From assembly GCA_017541205.1 (NCBI GenBank), contig JAFXZO010000100.1, positions 1 through 54,222 of the forward strand: 54,222 nucleotides of DNA, written 5' to 3'. Position numbers and translations under genes: made by a program. Below the pieces are notes generated by a model. That model had not been told where the DNA came from and searched no databases. It saw only the letters and a program-made list of their open reading frames with translations. The first letter of the stretch is position 1. Every line of letters starts with the position of its first letter. Shown piece by piece: positions 32,520-40,524 of the stretch. Source of the DNA: Clostridia bacterium (GTDB lineage: Bacteria > Bacillota > Clostridia > Christensenellales > Aristaeellaceae).

Positions 32520-34355
32520 TTACGGCTTCAGTTCCAAATAGAGCTCGCGATACTGGCGGGCGGATGCATCCCAGGATACGTTCTTGTCCATATCGCGCTG
32601 AACCATTTCATCCCAGCACCAGCGGTTGGTAAAGTAGAGGGTCTTGGCGCGGTTGATGGCGTCGAGCAGCAAGCCTGTCTCATAGCGGTCGAAGGTGAAG
32701 CCGTTGCCCTGGTTGGTGAACTGGTTATAGGGCTCCACCGTATCCTTGAGGCCGCCCGTTTCACGTACGATCGGGATGGTGCCGTACCGCATCGCGATCA
32801 GCTGCGTCAGGCCGCAGGGCTCAAAGAGCGAGGGCACCAGCAGCGCGTCCGCGCCGGCGTAGATGCGGTGCGCCCGGCCTTCGTCATACATGATGTTGGA
32901 GCAGACGCTGCCCTTGTACGCGTATTCAAAGTAGCGGAAGGAATCCTCATACTGCTTATCGCCCGTGCCGAGCACAACCACCTGCGTATGGCCATCCATG
33001 AGATCGGGCAGAATGGCGTTTACAAGATCGAGGCCTTTTTGATCGGTGAGCCTGGAAATCAGGCCGATCATGAAGACATGCCCATCCTGCGTAAGGCCGA
33101 GATCCTCCTGCAGCGCTTTTTTGTTCGCCTTTTTCTTTTCGATCACATTCGTGATATCGTAGGGCTCGGCGAGCTTATCATCCTTGGCGCTGTCCCACAA
33201 TTCGCAGTCGATGCCGTTTACGATGCCGCGGAGCTTGCCGGAATGATAGCGAAGGTGCGCGTCCAGCGTTTCGCCAAAGAACGGCGTTTGGATCTCGCCG
33301 GCGTAGGTATTGCTGACGGTCGTAATCATGTTGCAGTAGGTCAGGCCGCCTTTGAGCATGTTGGCGTCCTCATAGCCCTGCTTGAGCGCGTCCTTGTTGA
33401 ACACGTAATCCGGCAGGCCGGACCAGTATTTGATGGTGGGGATATTGTAGATCCCCTGGAAGCGCAGGTTATGGATGGTGAACATCACCTTCGCGCTGCC
33501 GACGGGCGTGTTGGTGAACAGCGTGCGCAGGTAGACGGGCACCAGGCCGGCCTGCCAGTCGTGGCAATGGATGATATCGGGCACCCAGTTCATGTAATTG
33601 AGCGCGGCCAGCGCGGCCTTGCCAAAGAAGCAGTATTTCGGGATATCGTCGATCAGATTGGTGTAGGGGTTGCCGATGGAGAAGAAATCCTCGTTGTCGA
33701 TGAAATCGTATACGACGCCGTCCCAAACGTATTCCATGATGCCCACGTAGAACGAGCGTCCGTCGGAGCACAGGTTCATCTGGAACGCGCCGCGGTAGAC
33801 CATCTTTTCCTGGTACTTCCAGGGAATGCACTTATACCGGGGCAGGATCACCTTGACATCGCAGTTTTGCTTGACGAGGGCTCTGGGCAAGGCGTACATG
33901 ACGTCGCCAAGGCCGCCGGTCTTGACGAACGGATAGCATTCAGAGCCGATGAAGGCAACGCTGCGGCGGGGCTGGGGGAGCTCGGGCTCAGCGGGCGCGG
34001 GCGCGGCTTCCTGGGGAATGGGTTCCGGCGCGGCTTCCTTCGGCGCTTCCTGGGGGATGGGTTCCGGCGCGGCAACAGGCTCTTCCGCCTTGATCTGCGT
34101 ATCTTTTGGCTCTTCTTTGACCGCGGGCGCTTCCTCCTGGACGGCGGGAGCGAATGCTTTTTCAGGCTTTTTTGCCTTCGGCGCGGCTTTCTTGGCGGGC
34201 TTGGCAGCGGGCTTTTTGGCTTCGGCTTTTTTTTCGGGAGCTTTCTTCGGGGCGGCTTTTTTCGGCTGCTCTTTCTTGGCGGGGACAGCCTTTTCCGTTT
34301 CCTTCACGGCCTCCTGTACAGGGGCTTCCTTTTTTTCTGCTTGCTTTTTCGGCAT
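32520..34355 (-). CDS. glgA: glycogen synthase with a Lys/Ala/Pro-rich N-terminal tail
   Basis: 611 residues from ATG 34355 (GAGGAG seven bases upstream). The GT5 enzyme begins near residue 131 (RRSVAFIGSECYPFVKTGGL, holding the ADP-glucose-binding KTGGL) and continues to the end with IIHCHDWQAGLVPVYL, VSNTYAGEIQTPFFGE and LVPSLFEPCGLTQLIAMRYG. The domain itself has the usual length of about 480. In front lies a tail of about 130 residues found in ordinary GlgA proteins not at all: first Lys/Ala/Pro repeats (KKAAPKKAPEKKAEAKKP), then an acidic Pro/Glu part with EPIPQEA repeats. It resembles histone-H1 or AlgP-like tails. The enzyme makes glycogen from ADP-glucose; an amylase gene follows upstream on the same strand. 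Confidence 0.95.
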   Translation of the reverse strand: MPKKQAEKKEAPVQEAVKETEKAVPAKKEQPKKAAPKKAPEKKAEAKKPAAKPAKKAAPKAKKPEKAFAPAVQEEAPAVKEEPKDTQIKAEEPVAAPEPIPQEAPKEAAPEPIPQEAAPAPAEPELPQPRRSVAFIGSECYPFVKTGGLGDVMYALPRALVKQNCDVKVILPRYKCIPWKYQEKMVYRGAFQMNLCSDGRSFYVGIMEYVWDGVVYDFIDNEDFFSIGNPYTNLIDDIPKYCFFGKAALAALNYMNWVPDIIHCHDWQAGLVPVYLRTLFTNTPVGSAKVMFTIHNLRFQGIYNIPTIKYWSGLPDYVFNKDALKQGYEDANMLKGGLTYCNMITTVSNTYAGEIQTPFFGETLDAHLRYHSGKLRGIVNGIDCELWDSAKDDKLAEPYDITNVIEKKKANKKALQEDLGLTQDGHVFMIGLISRLTDQKGLDLVNAILPDLMDGHTQVVVLGTGDKQYEDSFRYFEYAYKGSVCSNIMYDEGRAHRIYAGADALLVPSLFEPCGLTQLIAMRYGTIPIVRETGGLKDTVEPYNQFTNQGNGFTFDRYETGLLLDAINRAKTLYFTNRWCWDEMVQRDMDKNVSWDASARQYRELYLELKP

Positions 34356-34473
34356 CGTTATTCTCCTCATCATTTTGCTCGGTCATGATGGCTGGTCTTT
34401 CAGCAACAATGCAATATCGCCAGAAAAGAAACACGGGCTATGCGGTTTCCGTTCCACGGGATATTCTGGTTTC

Positions 34474-34503
34474 ATTATAACGGGAAATACGGAGGTATGT
34501 CAA
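34474..34503 (-). promoter_or_regulatory. sigma-A-type promoter of glgA
   Basis: On the minus strand TTGACA (34498-34503), 18 bases, TATAAT (34474-34479), about 120 bases before the start, leaving a long leader. Confidence 0.75.
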
Positions 34504-34581
34504 GCCTTTGCGGGTGTTTTCAAGCTTTCTTTGGCCTCGGGCTGCAATCAGCCAAGGTGCCTGCATGGCAATAGCGGATCG

Positions 34582-36180
34582 TCAGCGGAAGCTCTTGACC
34601 CAATTGAGCAAGGAATTGGGGTATACGTTTTCCAGCACATCCTGCTTCATGCGGTCGGTCACAGGACCGTTTGCGGCCATTTTCGCCAGGATCTCGGCCT
34701 GCAATTCGGATACGGTCATTTCTTCATAAGGCTTTGGGGTTTGCGCGCGCTTGGGCGTTTCGGGCTCGCGGGCTGCTTTTTCCCGCTGCGCCTCTTTCGC
34801 CTGTTCTTCTTTCCGCGCCGCCATGATCCTGCGCTCGATCGCCTTGTAGTCTTGCTTGTTCCTTTCCGCAGGGATCCAGATTTCGCCGCTGTTTCCACCG
34901 ATTTCAAGATGAAGGCAGCCATCGCTGGATACGGCTTTTTTCCCGCTCAGCGCGCCCATAAACGCGCCGTCCCGGCGCAGATCGAAGGACGCGGGATTTC
35001 CGTCGTTGTTCACCGTAACGATCAGGCTGCCGCGGGCATAAGCGTATTTGGTGGTGGTCAATTGCAATTCGCGGTAATCCCCCCACCGGAGGTCCGGCTC
35101 GTTTTTGTGCACGCGTCCGAGCGCTGTCACGATATCAAGGCAGGCGTTCGGGCTCGCTTTCAATTCTTCCAGGTTCAGGCAGGGCCGCAGCGACGCGTCC
35201 GACGAACGCTCCTTCCGGCCTTCGACGCCGAATTCCGATCCGTAATACAGCGAAGGAATGCCGGGCAGGGTATACAAAAGCACGTGCGCGGGCAGAAAAT
35301 GCTCCTTGCAGCGCAGCTTGGTATAAATGCGCTCCACATCGTGGTTATCCACAAAATTGTACAAACGGAACTCCCTGCCCGCGTTCATATCCATCTGCCG
35401 CTTCACCGTGTGGGCGATCTCAAAATAATTGTGATCGTTGTGCGCGCTGAACAGGGCTTTATGCAGATGATAATTGGTAACGGAATGCAGGGTTTGGTCG
35501 TTCACCCAGCGGGTGTATTCGCCGTGGATCACTTCCCCCATCAGCCAGAAATCCGGCTTGATTTCATCGGCGGTCTGCCGGAGCCTTCGCATAAAATCAA
35601 AATCCAGCACATCGGCGGCGTCCAGGCGCAGGCCGTCGATATCGAAGGTATCGCGCCAGAAACGCACCGTGTCCATCAGATAATCCTGAACCTGAGGATT
35701 GCGCTGGTTGAGCTTGGCCAGCAGATTGTACCCGCCCCAGTTATCATAGGAAAAACCGTCGTTGTATTCATTGTTGGCGTAAAAATTGACGTTGCAGTAC
35801 CAGGAAAGGTAGCGGCTGTTCTGCCGGTTCGCCTGGATATCGCGGAAGGCAAAAAAATCCCTGCCCGTGTGGTTGAACACGCCGTCCAGGATCACGCGGA
35901 TGCCCGCTTCATGGCACAGGGAAACAAAACGCGTCAAATCCTCGTTGGTGCCGAGGCGGGAATCCACCTTCCTGTAATCCGTGGTTTCGTACCCATGGCC
36001 GACGGATTCAAAGAGCGGGCCGATGTATAAGCCGGTGCAGCCGATTTGCTTTATGTGCTCGATCCAGGGGATCAGGGCATTCAGCCGGTGCACCGGCGCC
36101 CCGTAAGGATTCTTTGCCGGAGCGCCTGTCAGGCCAAGCGGATAGATATGGTAGAATACGGCTTCGTTATACCAGGCCAT
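34582..36180 (-). CDS. cytoplasmic GH13 alpha-amylase-type enzyme
   Basis: 532 residues without a signal peptide. The four GH13 regions are present: I DGVFNHTG (about 98-105), II GLRLDAADVLD (nucleophile Asp near 180), III GEVIHGEY (acid/base Glu near 216) and IV FVDNHDVERI (transition-state Asp near 278). The start region YHIYPLGLTG and the enclosed barrel fit the cyclomaltodextrinase/maltogenic or alpha-glucosidase-like subfamilies, so glycogen-derived oligosaccharides are the likely substrate. After the C-terminal beta domain comes a charged helical stretch (about 430-480, KEEQAKEAQREKAA) and a small helical end (MTVSELQAEILAKMA) with no known function. It sits upstream of glgA in the same orientation but each has its own promoter. 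Confidence 0.92.
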   Translation of the reverse strand: MAWYNEAVFYHIYPLGLTGAPAKNPYGAPVHRLNALIPWIEHIKQIGCTGLYIGPLFESVGHGYETTDYRKVDSRLGTNEDLTRFVSLCHEAGIRVILDGVFNHTGRDFFAFRDIQANRQNSRYLSWYCNVNFYANNEYNDGFSYDNWGGYNLLAKLNQRNPQVQDYLMDTVRFWRDTFDIDGLRLDAADVLDFDFMRRLRQTADEIKPDFWLMGEVIHGEYTRWVNDQTLHSVTNYHLHKALFSAHNDHNYFEIAHTVKRQMDMNAGREFRLYNFVDNHDVERIYTKLRCKEHFLPAHVLLYTLPGIPSLYYGSEFGVEGRKERSSDASLRPCLNLEELKASPNACLDIVTALGRVHKNEPDLRWGDYRELQLTTTKYAYARGSLIVTVNNDGNPASFDLRRDGAFMGALSGKKAVSSDGCLHLEIGGNSGEIWIPAERNKQDYKAIERRIMAARKEEQAKEAQREKAAREPETPKRAQTPKPYEEMTVSELQAEILAKMAANGPVTDRMKQDVLENVYPNSLLNWVKSFR

Positions 36181-36262
36181 GCTTTTTTCATCTCCTCAAA
36201 AATCCGTAACAATACAGATCATTGCTTCGCGCGTCCGCGAAAAAACGGCATCGCGCGCCCTT

Positions 36263-36291
36263 ATCTTATCAGAAAACGGCGTTCTCATCAA
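36263..36291 (-). promoter_or_regulatory. probable promoter of the GH13 gene
   Basis: On the minus strand TTGATG (36286-36291), 17 bases, TAAGAT (36263-36268). It lies in the 323-base divergent gap to dxs, which otherwise contains no gene. Confidence 0.6.
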
Positions 36292-36343
36292 TCTTTTTTG
36301 GTCACAATGCTGTATTTGTTGTGCACTGCGGCGGGAAAAGCAG

Positions 36344-36372
36344 TTGAAGAGCGGGCGGAAACGTGATAAAAT
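36344..36372 (+). promoter_or_regulatory. probable promoter of dxs-tlyA
   Basis: TTGAAG (36344-36349), 17 bases, TAAAAT (36367-36372), about 130 bases before the dxs start. Confidence 0.55.
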
Positions 36373-36503
36373 ACCCAGAAGGGAGAAAGGAATGCGCGGG
36401 CGTATGGCCGTCTCCCTGCCGTGTGTTTGATCGCAAAATTGCTGCTGCGATCAGGCGGCGCTATGATACGGCAGTTATTCTATCTTAAGAATGGAGTCCA
36501 TTC

Positions 36504-38360
36504 ATGAATCTCTCCGAAATCAAGTCTCCCGCGTCGATCAAATCGCTGTCCCAGGAAGAGCTGCAAGCCCTGGCAAAAGAGATCCGCGAAAAGATCATCC
36601 GTACCGTCGCTGTAAACGGCGGGCATCTGGCCTCCAATCTCGGGGCCGTAGAGCTGACCATCGCGCTGCACAGGGCTTTTGACTGCCCGCAGGATAAAAT
36701 CATTTTCGACGTAGGACATCAGTGCTACACGCACAAAATATTGACCGGGCGCTATGACCGCTTTGAAACGCTGCGAAAAACCGACGGCATTTGCGGCTTT
36801 CCAAGGCGAGAGGAAAGCCCCTGCGACGCGTTTGACACCGGCCACGCCTCCACCGCCCTTTCCGCGGCGCTCGGCATGATCCGGGCACGGGATCTGAAGC
36901 ACGAGAACTATCGTGTTGTGGCCGTCGTGGGCGACGGCGCCATGACCGGCGGCATGGTGTATGAGGCGCTCAACGACGCCGGCAGCGGAAAAACGCCGTT
37001 CATGCTCGTGCTGAACGATAACGGCATGTCCATTTCCAGAAATGTGGGCGCTCTGTCCAGGCAATTGACCCGCCTGCGCATCAGCCGCGGGTGGCTCAGC
37101 ATGAAAAAGCGCATCAGCGATGCGCTCAGAAAAATCCCGGTCTGCGGGGAAAGGCTGCACGACGTATTCGAGAATATCAAAAACAGGATCCGCAACATCC
37201 TGGTTAAAGACAAGTTTTTCAGCTCCTTGGGCTTTTCCTATTTCGGGCCTATCGACGGCCACGACATTGCCGGGATGGAACGGGTATTCCGCCAGCTGAA
37301 GGACCTGGATCGTCCGGTGGTCGTTCACGTCGCGACGCAGAAGGGCTGCGGCTTTTCGCAAGCGGAGGAAAAACCGGAAAAGTATCATGGCGTCGCGCCC
37401 TTCCGCCTGGATAACGGCGAATTGCGAGGCGGCGTTAAGCAGCCGTCGCTGGGCCAGATCGCGGGCGAATATATCACGCAGCTCGCAAAGACGGACAGCC
37501 GGATCTGCGCCGTGACCGCCGCCATGACGGACAGCGCCGGGTTTGGCGGCTTTGCCAAGCAGTTCCCGGACCGCACATTTGACGTTGGCATCGCCGAGGA
37601 GCACGCCGTTACCATGGCCGCCGGCATGGCGGCGGCAGGCATGCGGCCGTTCGTCGCGATTTATGAAACCTTTTTCCAGCGGGCGTTTGACCAGATCACG
37701 GAGGACGTTTGCCTGCAAAATCTGCCCGTCTGCCTGCTGATGGACCGCGCCGGACTCAACGGCGACGACGGCGCAACGCACCACGGCATCTATGGCCTTG
37801 CCATGCTGCGCGCCATTCCGAACCTCAAGGTATTCGCGCCGCGGAATCCGGGCGAAATGAAAGCCATGATCGATTGGGCCATGAAAAACCCCGGTCCGTG
37901 CGCGATCCTGTATCCCCGCACGGTGCCGGTCATGGACGCGCCGGAAGGAGACTATCATCCCGGCAAATGGGAAACCCTCAGAGAAGGAAAGGACGCCGTC
38001 GCGCTTTCCTGGTCCTCCATGCTGACAGAATGCCTGGAGGCCGCAAAGCTCCTGGAAAAAGACGGGATCAGCATGGGCGTCGTGAACGCTTCCGCCCTCT
38101 ACCCGCTTGATGAAACCTGCCTTCTGGACCTCATGAAATCCGGCGTGCCCGTCTTTACGGCGGAAGAGCACAGCCTGTCCGGCGGCTTCGGCAGCGCCGT
38201 CGCGGAATGCTGCGCCAGGGCGCAGTGCGCTTTCCCCAAGGATATGCTGGGCCTTCCAAACGCCTTTATCGAGCATGGAAACAGGAAGGAGCTGCTGCAC
38301 CGCTACGGCTTGGACGCGGAAGGCATCGCGCGGCGCGTGAAAGAGGCGGTGAAGCCATGA
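36504..38360 (+). CDS. dxs: 1-deoxy-D-xylulose-5-phosphate synthase
   Basis: 618 residues. The thiamine-diphosphate motif GDGAMTGGMVYEALNDAG (about 141-158, ending in LVLNDNGMSIS), the N-terminal DVGHQCYTHKILTGR (the family usually has HQSYPHK), the catalytic Glu in IAEEHAVTMAAGMA (about 362-375) and the C-terminal transketolase region ETCLLDLMKSGVPVFTAEEH are visible. It condenses pyruvate and glyceraldehyde 3-phosphate in the first step of the MEP isoprenoid pathway. A GGAG box lies seven bases before the ATG. Its stop overlaps the tlyA start (ATGA), a pairing common in Firmicutes. Confidence 0.97.
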   Translation: MNLSEIKSPASIKSLSQEELQALAKEIREKIIRTVAVNGGHLASNLGAVELTIALHRAFDCPQDKIIFDVGHQCYTHKILTGRYDRFETLRKTDGICGFPRREESPCDAFDTGHASTALSAALGMIRARDLKHENYRVVAVVGDGAMTGGMVYEALNDAGSGKTPFMLVLNDNGMSISRNVGALSRQLTRLRISRGWLSMKKRISDALRKIPVCGERLHDVFENIKNRIRNILVKDKFFSSLGFSYFGPIDGHDIAGMERVFRQLKDLDRPVVVHVATQKGCGFSQAEEKPEKYHGVAPFRLDNGELRGGVKQPSLGQIAGEYITQLAKTDSRICAVTAAMTDSAGFGGFAKQFPDRTFDVGIAEEHAVTMAAGMAAAGMRPFVAIYETFFQRAFDQITEDVCLQNLPVCLLMDRAGLNGDDGATHHGIYGLAMLRAIPNLKVFAPRNPGEMKAMIDWAMKNPGPCAILYPRTVPVMDAPEGDYHPGKWETLREGKDAVALSWSSMLTECLEAAKLLEKDGISMGVVNASALYPLDETCLLDLMKSGVPVFTAEEHSLSGGFGSAVAECCARAQCAFPKDMLGLPNAFIEHGNRKELLHRYGLDAEGIARRVKEAVKP

Positions 38361-39154
38361 AGCAGCGGGCGGACGTTTGGCTTGTGACCCGCGGCCTGGC
38401 CGAAAGCCGCGAAAAGGCGCAGGCGATGATCATGGCGGGCCAGGTGTATGTCGGGGAGAAAAAAGTGCTCAAATCCTCCGAGCAGCTGCCTCAGGACGCC
38501 CCGCTTCAGCTTCGGGGCGTTCAGGACCATTTTGCCAGCCGCGGCGGGCACAAACTCGAAAAAGCGATCACCGCGTTTCAGGCGAATGTTGAAAACGCCG
38601 TAGCGATGGATATTGGCGCGGCCACCGGCGGGTTTACGGACGTGCTGCTCCGCCATGGCGCGGCCCATGTATACGCGATCGACGTTGGATACGGTCAGTT
38701 GGATTGGAAGCTGAGGAACGATGCAAGGGTCACGGTCATGGAAAGGACGAACGCCCGTACGCTGACGGCGGAACAGTTTCCCATCCGCCCCAACCTCACC
38801 GTGATGGACGTTTCTTTTATTTCGATCCGCCTGATCCTGCCGACCGCCGCGCAGATCATGGGTGAAAACGGGCGTTTCCTGACCTTGATAAAGCCGCAGT
38901 TTGAGGCGGGAAAAGGCCAGGTCGGCAAAAACGGCGTGGTGCGCGAAAAGGAGACCCATGTGCGCGTATTGCGGGAAATATGCCTGTTTACGCCGTCCTT
39001 TGGCTGGCATGTCCGGGCGCTTACGTTTTCCCCCATCAAAGGCCCGGCGGGCAATATCGAATTCCTGGCCGATATCCGGCCGGGCGAAGGAAACATGATT
39101 GCAGAGGAACAGATCCAAGCCCTCGTGCAGGAAGCGCATCGGGAATTGGATTGA
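38357..39154 (+). CDS. tlyA: TlyA family rRNA 2'-O-methyltransferase
   Basis: 265 residues from ATG 38357, overlapping the dxs stop. An S4 RNA-binding domain (about 3-60: RADVWLVTRGLAESREKAQA, GQVYVGEKKV) precedes an FtsJ/RrmJ methyltransferase domain: SAM motif AMDIGAATGGFTDVLLRHGA (about 83-102), YAIDVGYGQLDWKL, and LTLIKPQFEAGKGQVGKNGV. TlyA modifies cytidines in 16S and 23S rRNA. In most Clostridia the operon continues with nadK, argR and recN; here a strong terminator follows at once. Confidence 0.95.
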   Translation: MKQRADVWLVTRGLAESREKAQAMIMAGQVYVGEKKVLKSSEQLPQDAPLQLRGVQDHFASRGGHKLEKAITAFQANVENAVAMDIGAATGGFTDVLLRHGAAHVYAIDVGYGQLDWKLRNDARVTVMERTNARTLTAEQFPIRPNLTVMDVSFISIRLILPTAAQIMGENGRFLTLIKPQFEAGKGQVGKNGVVREKETHVRVLREICLFTPSFGWHVRALTFSPIKGPAGNIEFLADIRPGEGNMIAEEQIQALVQEAHRELD

Positions 39155-39166
39155 TGAAATAAAAAC

Positions 39167-39210
39167 AGCGTGGAAAACCGGATGGATCCGGTCGTCCGCG
39201 CTCATTTTTT
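39167..39210 (+). terminator. terminator after tlyA
   Basis: Outer AGCG/CGCT pairing encloses a perfect inner stem ACCGGAT-GG-ATCCGGT, followed by CATTTTTT. It separates tlyA from the convergent flavoprotein gene. Confidence 0.85.
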
Positions 39211-39286
39211 GAGAAACCTAAATCTTTTCGCAGAAAGCTGCGATTTCCTGCTTTCTTTCGGCGGCGTCCTGCCTGTTTTCCACGGA

Positions 39287-39757
39287 TCAGAGGCCGAGGC
39301 TCGCGCAGGTTTCTATTTCCAGATGCCCAAAGAAATGCTGAATGGTTTGGATGATGCGTTCGCATTCGCGCATACTGGGGCCTGTTCTCAGCGCGACGGC
39401 GTACCCGCGCTTGCCGGGGCGCAGGGACGCGTGCGGCTCGTGGGTGTTGCACCAGGGGGTGCACCGATCGATAAACGCCTTGAATTGCCCGGGCACATCC
39501 GCCCAATAGGAGGGGGATACGGCGACGATGATATCCGAATCGTCCATTTCCGCCATGATTTTATCTACGTCGTCGTGCTGGACGCATTGCGCGGTGCTAT
39601 GGCAGGAACGGCACCCGCGGCAGAACTGGAAAGCATAATCGGCGATGCAGATCGCGCGGGTTTCATATTTCTGTTTAAGGCATGCTGAAATGACGCTGAC
39701 GATGAGCGCGGTCGCCCCTGTTTTTACCGGGCTGCAATTGATGATAAGCGCTTGCAT
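39287..39757 (-). CDS. flavodoxin-fold NAD(P)H-dependent FMN reductase
   Basis: 156 residues. The N-terminal ALIINCSPVKTGATALIVSV contains the phosphate-binding loop of the NADPH-dependent FMN reductase fold, and YWADVPGQFKAFIDRC is the second conserved block. Between them is a cysteine cluster, CRGCRSCHSTAQC (about residues 45-57), as found in iron-sulfur flavoproteins of anaerobes. It may transfer electrons from ferredoxin or NAD(P)H to an unknown acceptor. It is the last gene of the spoIID-trmN6 group, starting two bases after the trmN6-type gene. Confidence 0.9.
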   Translation of the reverse strand: MQALIINCSPVKTGATALIVSVISACLKQKYETRAICIADYAFQFCRGCRSCHSTAQCVQHDDVDKIMAEMDDSDIIVAVSPSYWADVPGQFKAFIDRCTPWCNTHEPHASLRPGKRGYAVALRTGPSMRECERIIQTIQHFFGHLEIETCASLGL

Positions 39758-39759
39758 AT

Positions 39760-40524
39760 TTATACTCCCTGTTCAGCGTTCAAATGATAAATGCGGCGGA
39801 TTTCTTCGGTATCGGTCCCATCGGCGTTTTTGACGATCAGCGGCGCTTCTACGATCAGGCCGGGATTCACATCCAGCATGGCTTCGATCAGGGCGAGCCT
39901 TGCGGGCCGCTCGGCATTCGCGTGCACAAGACGCAGCCTTTTGGGCTCCAGCCGATACCGGCGCATGGTTTCAAACGCGGAGGCCATCCGGGCGGCGGGC
40001 AGCATCAGGGAGAGCCTGGCCCGGCTTTTGAGCAGCCAGGACGCGGCGGCGGCGACGTCCGGGAGCGTGCAGTCCTTATCCTGCCGCGCAATGCGCAAGG
40101 AAGGCTTTGGGCTTGGTATGGACGCGCTTTCCGGGCTGTACGGCGGATTGCAGATCACCAGATCGTAAGCGCCATACGGAAGGAAATCCCTGATTTCCCT
40201 CAGGTCTCGGGGGAATACCCTGATTTTCTCTTCGAGCCCATTGAGGCGCATGCTGCGCGCCGCGCGGTCAGCCGCGTCCTGCTGGATCTCCACCGCGTCG
40301 CAGGACAGCTCCCCGGCCCTTCCGTATAAGAGCAGCGGCAGGATCCCCGTCCCCGTGCCCAGATCGCAGACGCGGCTGCCCCTGCGGACCCGCGCGAAAT
40401 CGGCAAGCAGCACGGAATCCATGCCAAAGCGGAACGCGTCCTTGGATTGGATCACCCGGAGCCCCATCAATTGCAGATCATCGATCCTCTCGCCCTCGAA
40501 AAGCAGCGGTTCATGCTCATTCAT
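39760..40524 (-). CDS. TrmN6-type tRNA/DNA adenine N6-methyltransferase
   Basis: 254 residues of a class I SAM-dependent methyltransferase. Motif I is VCDLGTGTGILPLLLYGRAG (about 51-70) and the adenine-N6 catalytic motif is VICNPPYSPESAS (about 122-134). The layout corresponds to tRNA1(Val) A37 N6-methyltransferase (YfiC/TrmN6) proteins, which are common in Clostridia. It overlaps the end of the SpoIID-type gene by eight bases, so it is translated after it, and is followed directly by the flavoprotein gene. Confidence 0.93.
   Translation of the reverse strand: MNEHEPLLFEGERIDDLQLMGLRVIQSKDAFRFGMDSVLLADFARVRRGSRVCDLGTGTGILPLLLYGRAGELSCDAVEIQQDAADRAARSMRLNGLEEKIRVFPRDLREIRDFLPYGAYDLVICNPPYSPESASIPSPKPSLRIARQDKDCTLPDVAAAASWLLKSRARLSLMLPAARMASAFETMRRYRLEPKRLRLVHANAERPARLALIEAMLDVNPGLIVEAPLIVKNADGTDTEEIRRIYHLNAEQGV

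Noticed and set aside
33949-36030. Long plus-strand frame opposite glgA and the amylase gene
   Set aside because: Its Phe/Gly/Ser-rich start is the complement of the Lys/Ala/Pro-coding tail, and the rest mirrors the GH13 gene.
36480-38300. Long minus-strand frame opposite dxs
   Set aside because: Antisense shadow of dxs without a ribosome site or motifs.
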